The translations under genes and the position numbers were made by a program. 64,000 nucleotides of DNA, taken from Thiohalobacter sp. IOR34 (lineage in GTDB: Bacteria > Pseudomonadota > Gammaproteobacteria > Thiohalobacterales > Thiohalobacteraceae). The notes beneath the pieces were generated by a model. That model saw nothing but the letters and a program-made list of their open reading frames with translations. It made no database searches and was not told where the DNA came from. Location of the stretch: positions 1,523,438-1,587,437 of the forward strand of contig NZ_CP128988.1 in assembly GCF_030406045.1 (NCBI RefSeq), read 5' to 3'. Numbering within the stretch: position 1 is the stretch's first letter; every line of letters starts with the position of its first letter. Shown one piece after another: positions 1 to 9,182 of this stretch.

Positions 1-1525
1 CCTCGCGCATGCGATCGGCCAGGTGCTCGGCCTGATCCAGGGGGCAGTGTTCCATGAGCACGGCGAACTCGTCACCACCGAGGCGGGCCAGGGTGTCGCT
101 GGCGCGGATCTGCTGGACCAGCAGGCCGGCCACCTGGCGCAGCAGCTCGTCACCGGCCATGTGCCCGCAGGTGTCGTTGACCACCTTGAACTGGTCCAGG
201 TCGAGGTAACAGAGCACATGCTCGCTGCGGCTGAGCATCTGCGCGGAGGACAACAGGCGTTGCAGACGGTGCTCGAATTCGGGGCGATTGATCAGGTTGG
301 TCAGGGCATCGTGGGTAGCCTGGTAGGCCAGGCGGTCCTCCAGCATGCGCCGTTCGGTCACGTCGCGGCAGGCCACCAGCAGGCAGGGGGTCTCCGCGCC
401 TGGATCGAGGCTGACCCGCTGATGCACCCAGAGGATGGAGCCGTCCTTGCGCAACTTGCGATATTCGATGCTGTTGTCCGTGGTGAAGTGGCTGAACTGT
501 TCCGCAAGATGGGCCTCGACCCGGGGGCGGTCCTCCGGATGCACCAGCTGCAGGACCGGCGTGCCGATCAGCTCGTCCACTGCATAGCCGAGCATCTGGG
601 CACCGGTGCGGTTGATGGAGAGGATCTCGCCCCCCGCGCCGATGGTGGTGTAGATGTCCGGGGCATTCTCGTACAGGGCCTGATAGCGGGCCTCGCTGGC
701 GCGCAGCGCGGCCTCGGCCCGTACCTTCTCGGTGATGTTCTTGAAGATGCCCCGCGTCGAGACCGCTTCGCCATCGCGGATCAGGGAACCGCAGTCGCCG
801 GTCAGGTGCACCGTCTCGCCCTGCTTGGTGAGGAACTTGAATTCGATGGACTCCAGCTCCTGTCCCTGCTTGAGTCGCTCGAAGCGGTCCGTGCAGCAGG
901 CGACATTGTCGGGATGCAGCACGTCGAGCAGATTGAGGCGCGCCACCTCCTCCTCGCTGTAGCCCATGACCTCGCGCCAGGCGCGGTTGGTGTAGAGGAA
1001 GCTGCCATCCGGCGCCAGGCACTGGATCAGGTCGCTGGTATTGTCGAAGATGTCGCGGTAACGCTCCCTGCTGCGACGCAGTTGGGCCTCGACCTTGCGC
1101 TGCTCGCGCTCCCGCTCCTGCCGGGCCAGCAGGCAGCGGATCAGCCCGGGCAGGCGCTGCAGATTGTCCGCATCGTGCAGCAGGCAGTGCTCGACGCCGG
1201 CCTCCAGGCTGCGCAGCGCAATCTCCTCGCCACCGGTCTCCGCGATCAGCACCAGCGGCACTTCCAGCTCACGCTGCCGGAGTTCCCCAAGCAGATCCAG
1301 GGCATCGAAATCGTCCAGCGTCAGCTCGCTGAGGATGAGCTGCCAGTCGCCAGCATCGAGACTGTCGGTCAGGGAAGCGCGGTCCGTCAGCCGATGCATC
1401 TCGACGGTCATCGAGCCAGCCTCCAGGGCCTGTTCCACTGCCCTGGCCGTGCCTTCGCATGCCACCAGCAGGAGGCGAAGCGCGCCTGCCACCCCTGCCG
1501 TGCTGGCCTTTTCCGGCGTTGTCAT
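1..1525 (-). CDS. PAS-PAS-GGDEF diguanylate cyclase with degenerate receiver domain (3' end cut by window)
   Basis: A signalling protein predicted to make cyclic di-GMP. The frame runs off the left edge, leaving about 508 residues. Read from an ATG at 1525 preceded by a GGAGGGG ribosome site, the order is: a receiver-like domain (about residues 15-120) in which the phosphoacceptor position reads LILSE, with Glu where Asp is usual; a short helical linker; a PAS domain starting RYRDIFDNTSD; a second PAS starting RYQALYENAPD; and a GGDEF domain with an intact LARLGGDEFAVLM active site close to the window edge. The receiver therefore probably cannot be phosphorylated, or is locked in an active-like state (inference). 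No membrane segment is visible. Whether an EAL domain follows cannot be seen. The gene stands alone; 234 bp separate it from the copper efflux operon on the same strand. Confidence 0.88.
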   Translation of the reverse strand, partial: MTTPEKASTAGVAGALRLLLVACEGTARAVEQALEAGSMTVEMHRLTDRASLTDSLDAGDWQLILSELTLDDFDALDLLGELRQRELEVPLVLIAETGGEEIALRSLEAGVEHCLLHDADNLQRLPGLIRCLLARQEREREQRKVEAQLRRSRERYRDIFDNTSDLIQCLAPDGSFLYTNRAWREVMGYSEEEVARLNLLDVLHPDNVACCTDRFERLKQGQELESIEFKFLTKQGETVHLTGDCGSLIRDGEAVSTRGIFKNITEKVRAEAALRASEARYQALYENAPDIYTTIGAGGEILSINRTGAQMLGYAVDELIGTPVLQLVHPEDRPRVEAHLAEQFSHFTTDNSIEYRKLRKDGSILWVHQRVSLDPGAETPCLLVACRDVTERRMLEDRLAYQATHDALTNLINRPEFEHRLQRLLSSAQMLSRSEHVLCYLDLDQFKVVNDTCGHMAGDELLRQVAGLLVQQIRASDTLARLGGDEFAVLMEHCPLDQAEHLADRMRE

Positions 1526-1759
1526 GCCACTATCCCCTCCATCCACGATCAGGGTACGCAGGTCCGGCCCTGGCCCCGGCGGACCCACCGGCCGTGCTCT
1601 GCGTACCCAACCAGCCTAAAGGGAAGGCCGATCCCGGACTACAGGGATTTTTTCATGGTTTTTTCCCTCTGGCGGCAGGCATTATAGCGCCACCCGCCGC
1701 CGCTCGCTTGACCCGGGTCGCAGATTGCAGCCCGCTCCCCAGCCGATGCCGCTCAGGGC

Positions 1760-4700
1760 TCATTGCGCACCGGTCTGCCGGCGGATCTGGCCGCCCCGCC
1801 AGATGAGGAAGGCCGCCGGGATCACCAGCAGGGTCAGCACGGTGGCACTGACCATGCCGCCGACCATGGGCGCGGCGATGCGGCGCATCACCTCGGAGCC
1901 GGTACCGCTGCCGAGCATGATCGGCAGCAGGCCGGCGATGATCGCCGCCACCGTCATCATGATCGGCCGCACGCGCAGCAAGGCCCCCTCGATCACCGCC
2001 TGGCGCAGCTCACCGAGGTCCACGGCACGGCGCTGCTCCAGGGCCAGTTCCTGGTGACGGCGGTACGCCTGGTTGAGGTAGACGAGCATCACCACCCCGA
2101 TCTCCACCGAGACACCGGCCAGGGCGATGAATCCGACGCCGACCGCCACCGACAGGTCGTAATCCAGCCAGTAGAGCAGCCAGATGCCCCCGACCAGGGC
2201 CAGCGGCAGGGTGCCGAGAATGATCAGCACCTCACTGACCCGGCGGAAATTGAGATACAACAGCAGTACGATCACCGCCAGGGTCACCGGAATCACCAGC
2301 GACAGGCGCTCCTTGGCACGCTCCATGTACTCGTACTGGCCAGACCAGTTGAGCGAATAGCCGGCCGGCAGCTTGACCTCCTCGGCCACCACCCGCTTGG
2401 CCTCGCTGACATAGGAACCGAGATCCCGGCCGCGGATGTCGATGTAGATCCAGCCATTGAGCCGCGCGTTCTCGCTCTTGATCATGCCCGGACCGTCGAC
2501 GATCTCTATGTCGGCCACGTCGCCGAGGGTGATCTGCGCCCCATGCGGGGTCTGGATCGGCAGTTCCTTGAGCTTCTCCGCCGAGTCGCGCACGTCACGC
2601 GGATAACGCAGGTTGACCGGGTAGCGCTCCAGGCCTTCGATACTCTCGGTGACGTTCATGCCGCCGACGGCGGTGCTGACGATATCCTGCACATCGGCGA
2701 TGTTCAGCCCGTAGCGCGAGGCGGCGGTGCGGTCGATGTCCACCTGCACGTAACGCCCGCCGACCACCCGTTCGGAGAACACCGAGACCGTGCCCGGTAC
2801 CGGGTTGAGGGCGCGCTCGATCTGCTTGCCGATGTCCTGGATCACGTTCAGATCCGGCCCCGCGACCTTGATGCCCACCGGGGTCTTGATGCCGGTGGCC
2901 AGCATGTCGATGCGGTTCTTGATCGGCATCACCCAGGCGTTGGACATGCCCGGTACCTTGACCAGGGCATCCAGCTCCTGCCGCAGCTTGTCCATGGTCA
3001 TGCCAGGCCGCCACTGGTCACGCGGCTTGAGCTGGATGGTGGTCTCGATCATGGTCAGCGGTGCCGGATCGGTGGCCGATTCGGCACGGCCCATCTTGCC
3101 GAACACCCGCTTCACCTCGGGCACGGTCATGATCAGACGGTCGGTCTGCTGCAGGATCTCCTGGGCCTTGCCGATCGACACCGCCGGGAAGGCGCTGGGC
3201 ATGTACAGCAGGTCACCCTCGTCCAGATCCGGCATGAACTCCGAACCGAGCGAGTCCTGCAGCGGCCACCAGCCGGTCAGCGGCCAGAGCATGGAGGCGG
3301 CGGTGATCATCGACAGCAGCACCACCGTCTTCGGCATCTTCAGCACCCAGTCGATCAGCGGACGGTAGCCGGCGATCAGCATGCGGTTCACCGGATTGCG
3401 GTCCTCGGCGACGATGTGGCCACGGATGAAGTAACCCATCAGCACCGGCACCAGGGTGATCGACAGGCCGGCGGCGCCGGCCATGGCATAGGTCTTGGTG
3501 AAGGCCAGCGGCGCAAACAGCCGGCCCTCCTGTGCCTCCAGGGTGAACACCGGCAGGAAGCTGAGGGTGATGATCAGCAGCGAGAAGAACAGCGCCGGCC
3601 CGACCTCGGCCGAGGCCCTGGCGATCACCTCCCAGCGGTTTTCGTCGGTCACCTCCTCGTGCTCGAAATGCTTGTGCACGTTCTCGATCATGACGATCGC
3701 CGCATCGACCATGGCGCCGATGGCAATGGCAATGCCGCCCAGGGACATGATGTTGGCGTTGATGCCCTGGGCATGCATGATGATGAAGGCCACCAGGATA
3801 CCCACCGGCAGGCTGAAGATCACCACCAGCGAAGAGCGCAGGTGGAAGAGGAACACCGCGCAGACCAGCACCACGACGATGAATTCCTCGAGCAGCTTCT
3901 CCTTCAGCGTCTCCACCGCCCGCTCGATGAGCCCCGAGCGGTCGTAGGTGGTGACGATCTCGACCCCCTCCGGCAGGCTGCGCTGCAGCTCGGCCAGCTT
4001 CGCCTTGACGCCATGGATGGTGGCCAGGGCATTCTCGCCCCAGCGCATGATGACCACGCCGCCGGCCACCTCGCCCTCGCCGTTCAGTTCGGCGATGCCA
4101 CGGCGCATCTGCGGCCCCAGGCGCAGCTCGGCGACATCGGCCAGCAACACCGGCGTGCCATGGCTGTTCATGCCCAGCGGCACCTCGCGCAACTGGTCCA
4201 GGCCCTGGATGTAACCGGTGGCGCGGACCATGTACTCGGCCTCGGCCATCTCGATCACCGAGCCGCCGACCTCCTGGTTGGCACGCTGGATGGCGCGTTT
4301 GACACGGGACAGGGGGATGCCATAGGCACGCAGGCGGTCCGGGTCCACCACCACCTGATACTGCTTGACCATCCCGCCGATGCTGGCCACCTCGGACACC
4401 CCGGGCACCGTCTGCAGCTCGAACTTCAGGAACCAGTCCTGCAGGCTGCGCAGCTGGGCGATGTCATGCTTGCCGGTGCGGTCGACCAGTGCGTATTCGA
4501 ATACCCAGCCGACGCCGGTGGCATCCGGGCCGAGCGCGGTACTGGCACTGGCCGGTAGCCGGTTCTGCACCTGGCTGAGATATTCCAGCACCCGGGAGCG
4601 CGCCCAGTACAGATCGGTACCGTCCTCGAACAGGATGTAGACATAGGAGTCACCGAAGAAGGAATAGCCACGCACCGTGGTCGCCTTGGGCACCGAGAGC

Positions 4701-4918
4701 ATGGTGGTGGTCAGCGGGTAGGTCACCTGATCCTCCACCACCTGCGGCGCCTGGCCGGGGTAGCTGGTCTTGATGATGACCTGCACGTCCGACAGGTCGG
4801 GGATGGCATCCAGCGGGGTCTCCTTCACCGCGTACAGACCCCAGCCGATGAGGATCACGGTCAGCAGCAGCACCAGAAAGCGGTTGCCGATCGACCAGCG
4901 AATGATGTTTGCAATCAT
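1760..4918 (-). CDS. cusA: CusA-type heavy-metal RND efflux pump (inner-membrane transporter)
   Basis: Inner-membrane proton-driven RND transporter of the heavy-metal efflux (HME) group, closest in pattern to the Cu(I)/Ag(I) pump CusA. At 1052 residues it has family length. The N-terminus (NRFLVLLL... [18 protein letters not shown]) and the block [18 protein letters not shown] are nearly as in E. coli CusA. The methionines that ferry copper through CusA have counterparts in the segments [18 protein letters not shown] and RIDMLATGI. The charged transmembrane block [21 protein letters not shown] carries the proton-relay acidic residue. Last gene of the operon; its ATG lies 28 bp after the cusB stop. 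Substrate assignment (copper/silver rather than Co/Zn/Cd) is by motif similarity and by the CusF-like domain on its partner. Confidence 0.93.
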   Translation of the reverse strand: MIANIIRWSIGNRFLVLLLTVILIGWGLYAVKETPLDAIPDLSDVQVIIKTSYPGQAPQVVEDQVTYPLTTTMLSVPKATTVRGYSFFGDSYVYILFEDGTDLYWARSRVLEYLSQVQNRLPASASTALGPDATGVGWVFEYALVDRTGKHDIAQLRSLQDWFLKFELQTVPGVSEVASIGGMVKQYQVVVDPDRLRAYGIPLSRVKRAIQRANQEVGGSVIEMAEAEYMVRATGYIQGLDQLREVPLGMNSHGTPVLLADVAELRLGPQMRRGIAELNGEGEVAGGVVIMRWGENALATIHGVKAKLAELQRSLPEGVEIVTTYDRSGLIERAVETLKEKLLEEFIVVVLVCAVFLFHLRSSLVVIFSLPVGILVAFIIMHAQGINANIMSLGGIAIAIGAMVDAAIVMIENVHKHFEHEEVTDENRWEVIARASAEVGPALFFSLLIITLSFLPVFTLEAQEGRLFAPLAFTKTYAMAGAAGLSITLVPVLMGYFIRGHIVAEDRNPVNRMLIAGYRPLIDWVLKMPKTVVLLSMITAASMLWPLTGWWPLQDSLGSEFMPDLDEGDLLYMPSAFPAVSIGKAQEILQQTDRLIMTVPEVKRVFGKMGRAESATDPAPLTMIETTIQLKPRDQWRPGMTMDKLRQELDALVKVPGMSNAWVMPIKNRIDMLATGIKTPVGIKVAGPDLNVIQDIGKQIERALNPVPGTVSVFSERVVGGRYVQVDIDRTAASRYGLNIADVQDIVSTAVGGMNVTESIEGLERYPVNLRYPRDVRDSAEKLKELPIQTPHGAQITLGDVADIEIVDGPGMIKSENARLNGWIYIDIRGRDLGSYVSEAKRVVAEEVKLPAGYSLNWSGQYEYMERAKERLSLVIPVTLAVIVLLLYLNFRRVSEVLIILGTLPLALVGGIWLLYWLDYDLSVAVGVGFIALAGVSVEIGVVMLVYLNQAYRRHQELALEQRRAVDLGELRQAVIEGALLRVRPIMMTVAAIIAGLLPIMLGSGTGSEVMRRIAAPMVGGMVSATVLTLLVIPAAFLIWRGGQIRRQTGAQ

Positions 4919-4946
4919 GTTCTGTTACCCGTCTGAATGGCTGCCG

Positions 4947-6434
4947 CTACTGCACGACACGGATGGAATCGATGCGGTAGTTGCCGTCCGCGTCCTCGAC
5001 CAGGGTGAAGTGGACCTTGCTGCCGGGCTGCACGCCTTCCAGGCTGGCCGCCTCGGTCAGTTCGAAGTCCATGCGCATCTCCGGCCAGCCCAGGGCCTCG
5101 ATGGGAGCATGGGAGATGTTCAGGCGGCGATTCTCGGCATCGATCGCGTGCACCGTCCCCATGCCCATCACCGGCCCCTTGTCCCCTGCGGCGGCACCCT
5201 CCTCGTCCTTGCCACCCATGCGCTTGAAGCTGGCCCGCAGGCTGGCCTCGGAATCGATCAGGAACTGGGCCGAGGTGACCACCGTCTCGCCCTCCTCCAG
5301 GCCACGGATGATCTCCACCCGGTCACCGGACTCCATGCCCGGCACCACCTCGCGGACATCGAAGCGGCCCTCACCCAGTGCCAGCACCACCCGCGCCGAA
5401 TCGCCGGTACGGATCAAGGCCTCGGTGGGAATGCTCAGCACGCCCTTCTTGGGGCCGGCGTAGATGCGCACGTCGGCATACATGTCTGGCTTGAGGGTTT
5501 CCTGCGGGTTGTCGAAGCGCAACCGCACCTGCAGGGTCCGGGTCTTGGGATCGATGCGCGGATAGACGAATTCCACCTCGCCTTCCCAGGTCCGCCCCGG
5601 CAGATAGGGCAGGCTGACCTCGGCCGGCTGGCCGACTTCAACCCAGTTCGACTGGCGTTCGAAGACATCGACCAGCAGCCAGACACTGGACAGGTCGGCC
5701 AGGGTCATGACCTCGGTGGCCGGCTTGACATACATCCCCTCACGCACGTTGAGGCCGTCGACCACGCCGTCCTGCTGGGCGTGATAGCGCACCAGTTGCG
5801 AAATCTTGCGAGTGCGCTTCAATTCGTTGAGCTGCTCGCGGCTCATGCCCAGCGCGATCAGGCGGTCGCGCGAGGCGCCGCGCAGATACTGGTTGCCGGC
5901 CTTCAGCGCCTGCAGGTATTCCTCCTGGGCATTGACCAGCTCACGCGAATAGAGCTCGAACAGCACCTCGCCCTTCTTCACCGACTCGCCATCGGACTTG
6001 ACGTACAGCTTGTCGATCCAGCCGTCGGTGCGCAGATGGACGTGACTCAGGCGCCGCTCGTCGTAGTCGACATAGCCGACGGTGTCGATACGCCGCCACA
6101 GGGTGCCCCGCTCCACCGGCGCGGTGCGCACGCCCAGGTTCTGCACCACAGCCGGGTCGATGCTGACCATCGCCTCGCCACCACCCTGGTCCGCGTACAC
6201 CGGGACCAGATCCATGCCCATCGGCGACTTGCCGGGCTTGTCGCTGCGATAGCTGGGATCCATGGGGGCAACCCAGTAGAGGATCTCGCGTTCCCCGCTC
6301 TTTTCAGGCGCCGCCTGGTCGCCGGCCTGCGGCGCCTCTGCGGTGCTGTTTTCCAGTTGCGGCTGCAGCAGGATGCCGCCGCCGAATCCGAGGGCGACCA
6401 GAACGGCCGCGGCGATAAGGGTTTTGATCTTCAT
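4947..6434 (-). CDS. cusB: CusB-type periplasmic adaptor with N-terminal metal-binding motif and C-terminal CusF-like domain
   Basis: Membrane-fusion protein linking CusA to the outer-membrane channel. The 495-residue frame starts with a signal/anchor (IKTLIAAAVLVALGFGGG). A heavy-metal-binding segment follows (YWVAPMDPSYRSDKPGKSPMGMDLVPVY, with Met and Asp ligands as in CusB-type HMBD), then the lipoyl/hairpin/beta-barrel adaptor core. The last 70 residues (from about VHAIDAENRRLNISHAPIEALGWPEMRM) match the small copper chaperone CusF, including the WPxM-type copper site with Trp and Met. Adaptor and chaperone are thus fused in one chain. The ATG at 6434 has GGAGAA eight bases upstream, which I prefer over the GTG at 6440. 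It starts 2 bp after the stop of the TolC-type gene. Confidence 0.92.
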   Translation of the reverse strand: MKIKTLIAAAVLVALGFGGGILLQPQLENSTAEAPQAGDQAAPEKSGEREILYWVAPMDPSYRSDKPGKSPMGMDLVPVYADQGGGEAMVSIDPAVVQNLGVRTAPVERGTLWRRIDTVGYVDYDERRLSHVHLRTDGWIDKLYVKSDGESVKKGEVLFELYSRELVNAQEEYLQALKAGNQYLRGASRDRLIALGMSREQLNELKRTRKISQLVRYHAQQDGVVDGLNVREGMYVKPATEVMTLADLSSVWLLVDVFERQSNWVEVGQPAEVSLPYLPGRTWEGEVEFVYPRIDPKTRTLQVRLRFDNPQETLKPDMYADVRIYAGPKKGVLSIPTEALIRTGDSARVVLALGEGRFDVREVVPGMESGDRVEIIRGLEEGETVVTSAQFLIDSEASLRASFKRMGGKDEEGAAAGDKGPVMGMGTVHAIDAENRRLNISHAPIEALGWPEMRMDFELTEAASLEGVQPGSKVHFTLVEDADGNYRIDSIRVVQ

Positions 6435-6436
6435 GT

Positions 6437-7753
6437 TCACTGTTCTCCAGCGAGATAGAGCAGACGGGCCTGAACCTTGCTTCGATCGACACGCAGACGA
6501 AGCAGGGTCAGCCGGCTGTCCAGTTCGGTCAGACGGGCACGCATCAGACCGCTGAAATCGGTGACGCCGGCCTGATAGGCCGACAGGGAGGCGGCGGCAT
6601 TCTGTTCCGCCTCAGGCAGGATCTGACTGCGATACAACTTGAGCCGCTCGTCGAGCCGCAGCCATTCGGCGTGATCGGCATCCAGCCGGCGGCGCAATTG
6701 CAGGTAGATGTCGTCACGCCTGAGCCGGGCGGCCTCGAGTTCCTGCTGCCGGGTGGCCAGCAGCCGGTCCTGGCGGTTGGCGGTAAACAGCGGCAGGTCG
6801 ACCAGCACCATGGCCGAGAGGAAGTCGCTGCGCCGCCCGCCGCTGGGATTGCTGCCGGTGCGGTCGCCATAGGTCAGGTCCAGCATCCAGCCCGGCTTGT
6901 AACGCTCACGCGCCAGATCGGCGGCCAACTGACCGGCCTCGACCTGGCCGAGTTCGGCCTGCAGCAGGGGATGGGATTCAAGCGCGGCTTCCAGACCGGC
7001 ACGCGCCGGCAGTACCGGAAGCGCGGGAAAATCCCTGTTCAGGGCTTGGTAGGCGGCCTGCTGGCCGATCAGCCGTGCCAGGGCGGCACGCGCCTTGTCC
7101 TCCGCGCTCCGTGCCCGGGTCAGGCGGTCGTCGAGCAGCGACAGCTCGACGCTGGCACGCAGCACGTCCTGCTGGTTCTTGCGCCCGGCCGCATAGTGGG
7201 AGCGGGTCACCTCGACCAGTTGGGCAAACAGCTTGCGGCTGGCCTCGATGATGCGTTCCGCCTCCACCTGGTAGTAAACCTCCAGATAGGACTCGCGCAC
7301 ATCCCGCAGCACGGCGCGGCGCATGGCCTCGGCCCGCTGCTGCTCGGCCCCGGCCAGCACCCGACCGCGCTGGCCGCGCAGCTTGAGGGTCTTGCCCGGT
7401 GGGAAGGCCTGCTGGATGCCGACCTGAAGCTGGGTCATGGGCTCCTGGCTGCGGCTGAAGGAATCGGTGGGCAGGTTCATGGCCCCCAGCTTGAGCCGCG
7501 GGTCCGGCAACTGGCTGTCGGCCACCGCCTGCTCCTCACGTGCCCGGGCCAGGGCCTGGTAGCGGGGTGTGGTGACATCCGTCTCCAGGGCAAGCTGCTC
7601 GCTGCGGGACAGGCTCAGTCCGGCATGGGCTGCCAGGGGCAGAGCGAGGGCAGCCAGCAACAGGCCAGCGGCCGGGCGGACCGGACGGCGGGTGCGGGCA
7701 GAACCGCTGGCAACCGGCTGGCGGCGGCGAACGGGGGGTCGACACTTGGACAT
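6437..7753 (-). CDS. TolC/CusC-family outer-membrane channel of the copper efflux system
   Basis: Outer-membrane efflux protein expected to form the exit duct of the CusCBA-type tripartite pump. The chosen ATG at 7753 (MSKCRPP...) has GGAG eight bases upstream and gives 438 residues with a signal peptide (PAAGLLLAALALPLAAHA). The rest is the alpha-helical OEP repeat typical of TolC proteins: long coiled-coil heptads, the motifs YLEVYYQVEAERII and LLQAELGQVEAGQLA, and repeated beta-strand/helix pairs ending RLTLLRLRVDRSKVQARLLYL. No N-terminal lipobox is obvious, unlike E. coli CusC. The second gene of the operon; its stop lies 2 bp before cusB. Confidence 0.87.
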   Translation of the reverse strand: MSKCRPPVRRRQPVASGSARTRRPVRPAAGLLLAALALPLAAHAGLSLSRSEQLALETDVTTPRYQALARAREEQAVADSQLPDPRLKLGAMNLPTDSFSRSQEPMTQLQVGIQQAFPPGKTLKLRGQRGRVLAGAEQQRAEAMRRAVLRDVRESYLEVYYQVEAERIIEASRKLFAQLVEVTRSHYAAGRKNQQDVLRASVELSLLDDRLTRARSAEDKARAALARLIGQQAAYQALNRDFPALPVLPARAGLEAALESHPLLQAELGQVEAGQLAADLARERYKPGWMLDLTYGDRTGSNPSGGRRSDFLSAMVLVDLPLFTANRQDRLLATRQQELEAARLRRDDIYLQLRRRLDADHAEWLRLDERLKLYRSQILPEAEQNAAASLSAYQAGVTDFSGLMRARLTELDSRLTLLRLRVDRSKVQARLLYLAGEQ

Positions 7754-7829
7754 GTCGTTACTCCAATGGCTGGTGACAAAACGGTGGCCAGGCGTCACCC
7801 CTCGGGTGCGTCATGGCCGGGATGCGTAG

Positions 7830-8207
7830 TCAGACCTGGAGTAACGGTGGGCGCAGCGGCGGCGGCTCACTGCGGGTAAGGCGTCCTGCCTCGATCGCCG
7901 GCAGAAAGCTGTCTGCGGCAAAGGGATGGAGGAAATGAACGCTGGGTATGCCGCCCAGCGGGCTGCTGTGGCAGGGGGTGTTGCATTTCTGGCCACAGTC
8001 GTGCTGCTGGCAATCATGCTGGCCCTGGTCGACGCAGTGATCGCAACTCCCGTACAGGGCGGTCATGGCGCCGCCCGTTGCCTCGTGCATGGTCTGACAC
8101 TGGGACTGCGGATCCGTACCGCTGCCATCGGCAAAGGCGAGCAGCGGCGCTGCAAGCAGCGTCGAGGCCAGCCAGAGGGAAAACAGTTGCCGAAGCAGGG
8201 GATGCAT
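7830..8207 (-). CDS. CopL-like Cys/His-rich secreted copper-response protein
   Basis: A 125-residue exported protein heading the copper efflux operon. The ATG at 8207 gives MHPLLRQLFSLWLASTLLAAPLLAFADG, a clear signal peptide. The mature part contains a dense cluster of Cys and His (CDHCVDQGQHDC, QQHDCGQKCNTPCH) suited to binding Cu(I). The pattern, size and position resemble the CopL/DUF2946-type proteins that sit at the head of copper-resistance operons in Xanthomonas and Pseudomonas relatives. A TTG at 8243 would extend the frame but has a charged N-terminus less suited to export. The gap to the TolC gene is 76 bp. Family assignment is by pattern only; a general metal-binding role is the safest statement. 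Confidence 0.65.
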   Translation of the reverse strand: MHPLLRQLFSLWLASTLLAAPLLAFADGSGTDPQSQCQTMHEATGGAMTALYGSCDHCVDQGQHDCQQHDCGQKCNTPCHSSPLGGIPSVHFLHPFAADSFLPAIEAGRLTRSEPPPLRPPLLQV

Positions 8208-8278
8208 GCGCCTTACAGTAGCCCTTTGTGTACCTTTCTTCAAGCTGTGACAACCGGAAGGCGCCCAAGTTCAGCCAC

Positions 8279-8824
8279 TCAGCGGTTGACCGGATTGCTG
8301 ATATAGGCATAGCCCTGCATCTGCCTGCGCGTGAGCTGCAGGATGCCGGCCGGGATGATGCGCATGAAATCGTACAGGTCGTCCGCCGGCTCGCCCAGAT
8401 GGGCCAGGGAATTGTTGCAGACACTGAAGGTCACGCCCTGGGCATGCAGGGCCTCGATCAGCGGGGCGTAACCGCCGTATTTCTCATTGAAGGAATTGGC
8501 CGCCAGCACCGCCCGGCCATAGAGGACCAGCTCGATCTCATAGGGGATATCACGCGGCTTGAGATATTTGATGGTATAGGCGGCATTGGTCAGGGACTCC
8601 TTCAGCTGGCTGCCCGGATCGGAGACCCCGAACACGATGCGCACCGGATTGTGGGTCTCGAAGAAGCCGTCGAAACCGATCCCCTCCGGCAGCGGCAGAT
8701 GGGGAATATTCGGGAACTCGATCTGCGCGGCGGGTTCGCCGGCCGAAAGTCCCGCTGGCGGGCACAGCAGCCAGGCACCCAACAGCCAGGCCAGGCCAGT
8801 CACCCTGTTCCTCAGACCCTGCAT
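8279..8824 (-). CDS. Secreted DsrE-family protein
   Basis: A 181-residue protein of the DsrE/DsrF-like fold, a family of sulfur-transfer and related small proteins. The ATG at 8824 has GAGGG seven bases upstream and yields a signal peptide (GLAWLLGAWLLCPPAGLSA). The mature domain shows the family signature: RIVFGVSDPGSQLKESLTNAA, then IELVLYGRAVLA, and LHAQGVTFSVCNNSLA, where Cys136 occupies the position of the sulfur-carrying cysteine. Exported DsrE-like proteins are common in sulfur-oxidising and other chemolithotrophic proteobacteria but lack an assigned reaction. A GTG at 8830 is a possible earlier start. It is separate from the copper operon (71 bp gap) and lies in the same orientation as sat. 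Confidence 0.8.
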   Translation of the reverse strand: MQGLRNRVTGLAWLLGAWLLCPPAGLSAGEPAAQIEFPNIPHLPLPEGIGFDGFFETHNPVRIVFGVSDPGSQLKESLTNAAYTIKYLKPRDIPYEIELVLYGRAVLAANSFNEKYGGYAPLIEALHAQGVTFSVCNNSLAHLGEPADDLYDFMRIIPAGILQLTRRQMQGYAYISNPVNR

Positions 8825-8947
8825 CCGCACACCCTCGGCAAAGCTTTCGACACACCGATCTTACCAACCGTAACCGGCGGACGGAACCGGCCGCCCCTCA
8901 GTGAGGCGGACAGCTCCGGTACTCTTCGCAGTCGCGGGCGATGTCGA

Positions 8948-9109
8948 TCACCAGCGCCGGAGCGGGGGCCGGCTGTGCCCCCCGCCATCCCGCCCCCTGC
9001 CGGCCAACGAGGCATCGCCTCCCCCGGCCGGCTGCAGCCGGCCGGGCAGCAGAACGGCCAGCAGCGCCAGCACCAACCCCAGCAGCATCGGCCTGTGCAG
9101 CGCGTTCAT
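8948..9109 (-). CDS. Possible small membrane or exported protein
   Basis: A 53-codon frame starting at an ATG just downstream of the sat terminator on the same strand, with GAGGG three bases before the ATG (short spacing). Residues 8-22 (MLLGLVLALLAVLLP) form one strongly hydrophobic segment; the remainder is Gly/Arg-rich and unremarkable. A neighbouring frame continues with a more protein-like tail (ALVIDIARDCEEYRSC), so a frameshifted or decayed gene is also possible. I do not recognise it and would not insist that it is expressed. Confidence 0.25.
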   Translation of the reverse strand: MNALHRPMLLGLVLALLAVLLPGRLQPAGGGDASLAGRGRDGGGHSRPPLRRW

Positions 9110-9120
9110 CGTCCCTCAAC

Positions 9121-9157
9121 AAAAAAACCGCCAGGCCACGCAACGGCGGCCTGGCGG
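9121..9157 (-). terminator. Rho-independent terminator of sat
   Basis: A perfect 10-bp stem (CCGCCAGGCC with GGCCTGGCGG) followed on the minus strand by seven T residues, 26 bp after the sat stop codon. It is a textbook intrinsic terminator and shows that sat transcription ends before the DsrE-like gene. Confidence 0.9.
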
Positions 9158-9182
9158 CATACCGTCCATCGGACAGGTGCTG

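Noticed and set aside
1763..4558. A 931-codon plus-strand frame opposite cusA
   Set aside because: It is His/Asp/Gln-rich antisense translation of the pump gene; high GC removes stop codons. The minus-strand frame is a certain CusA.
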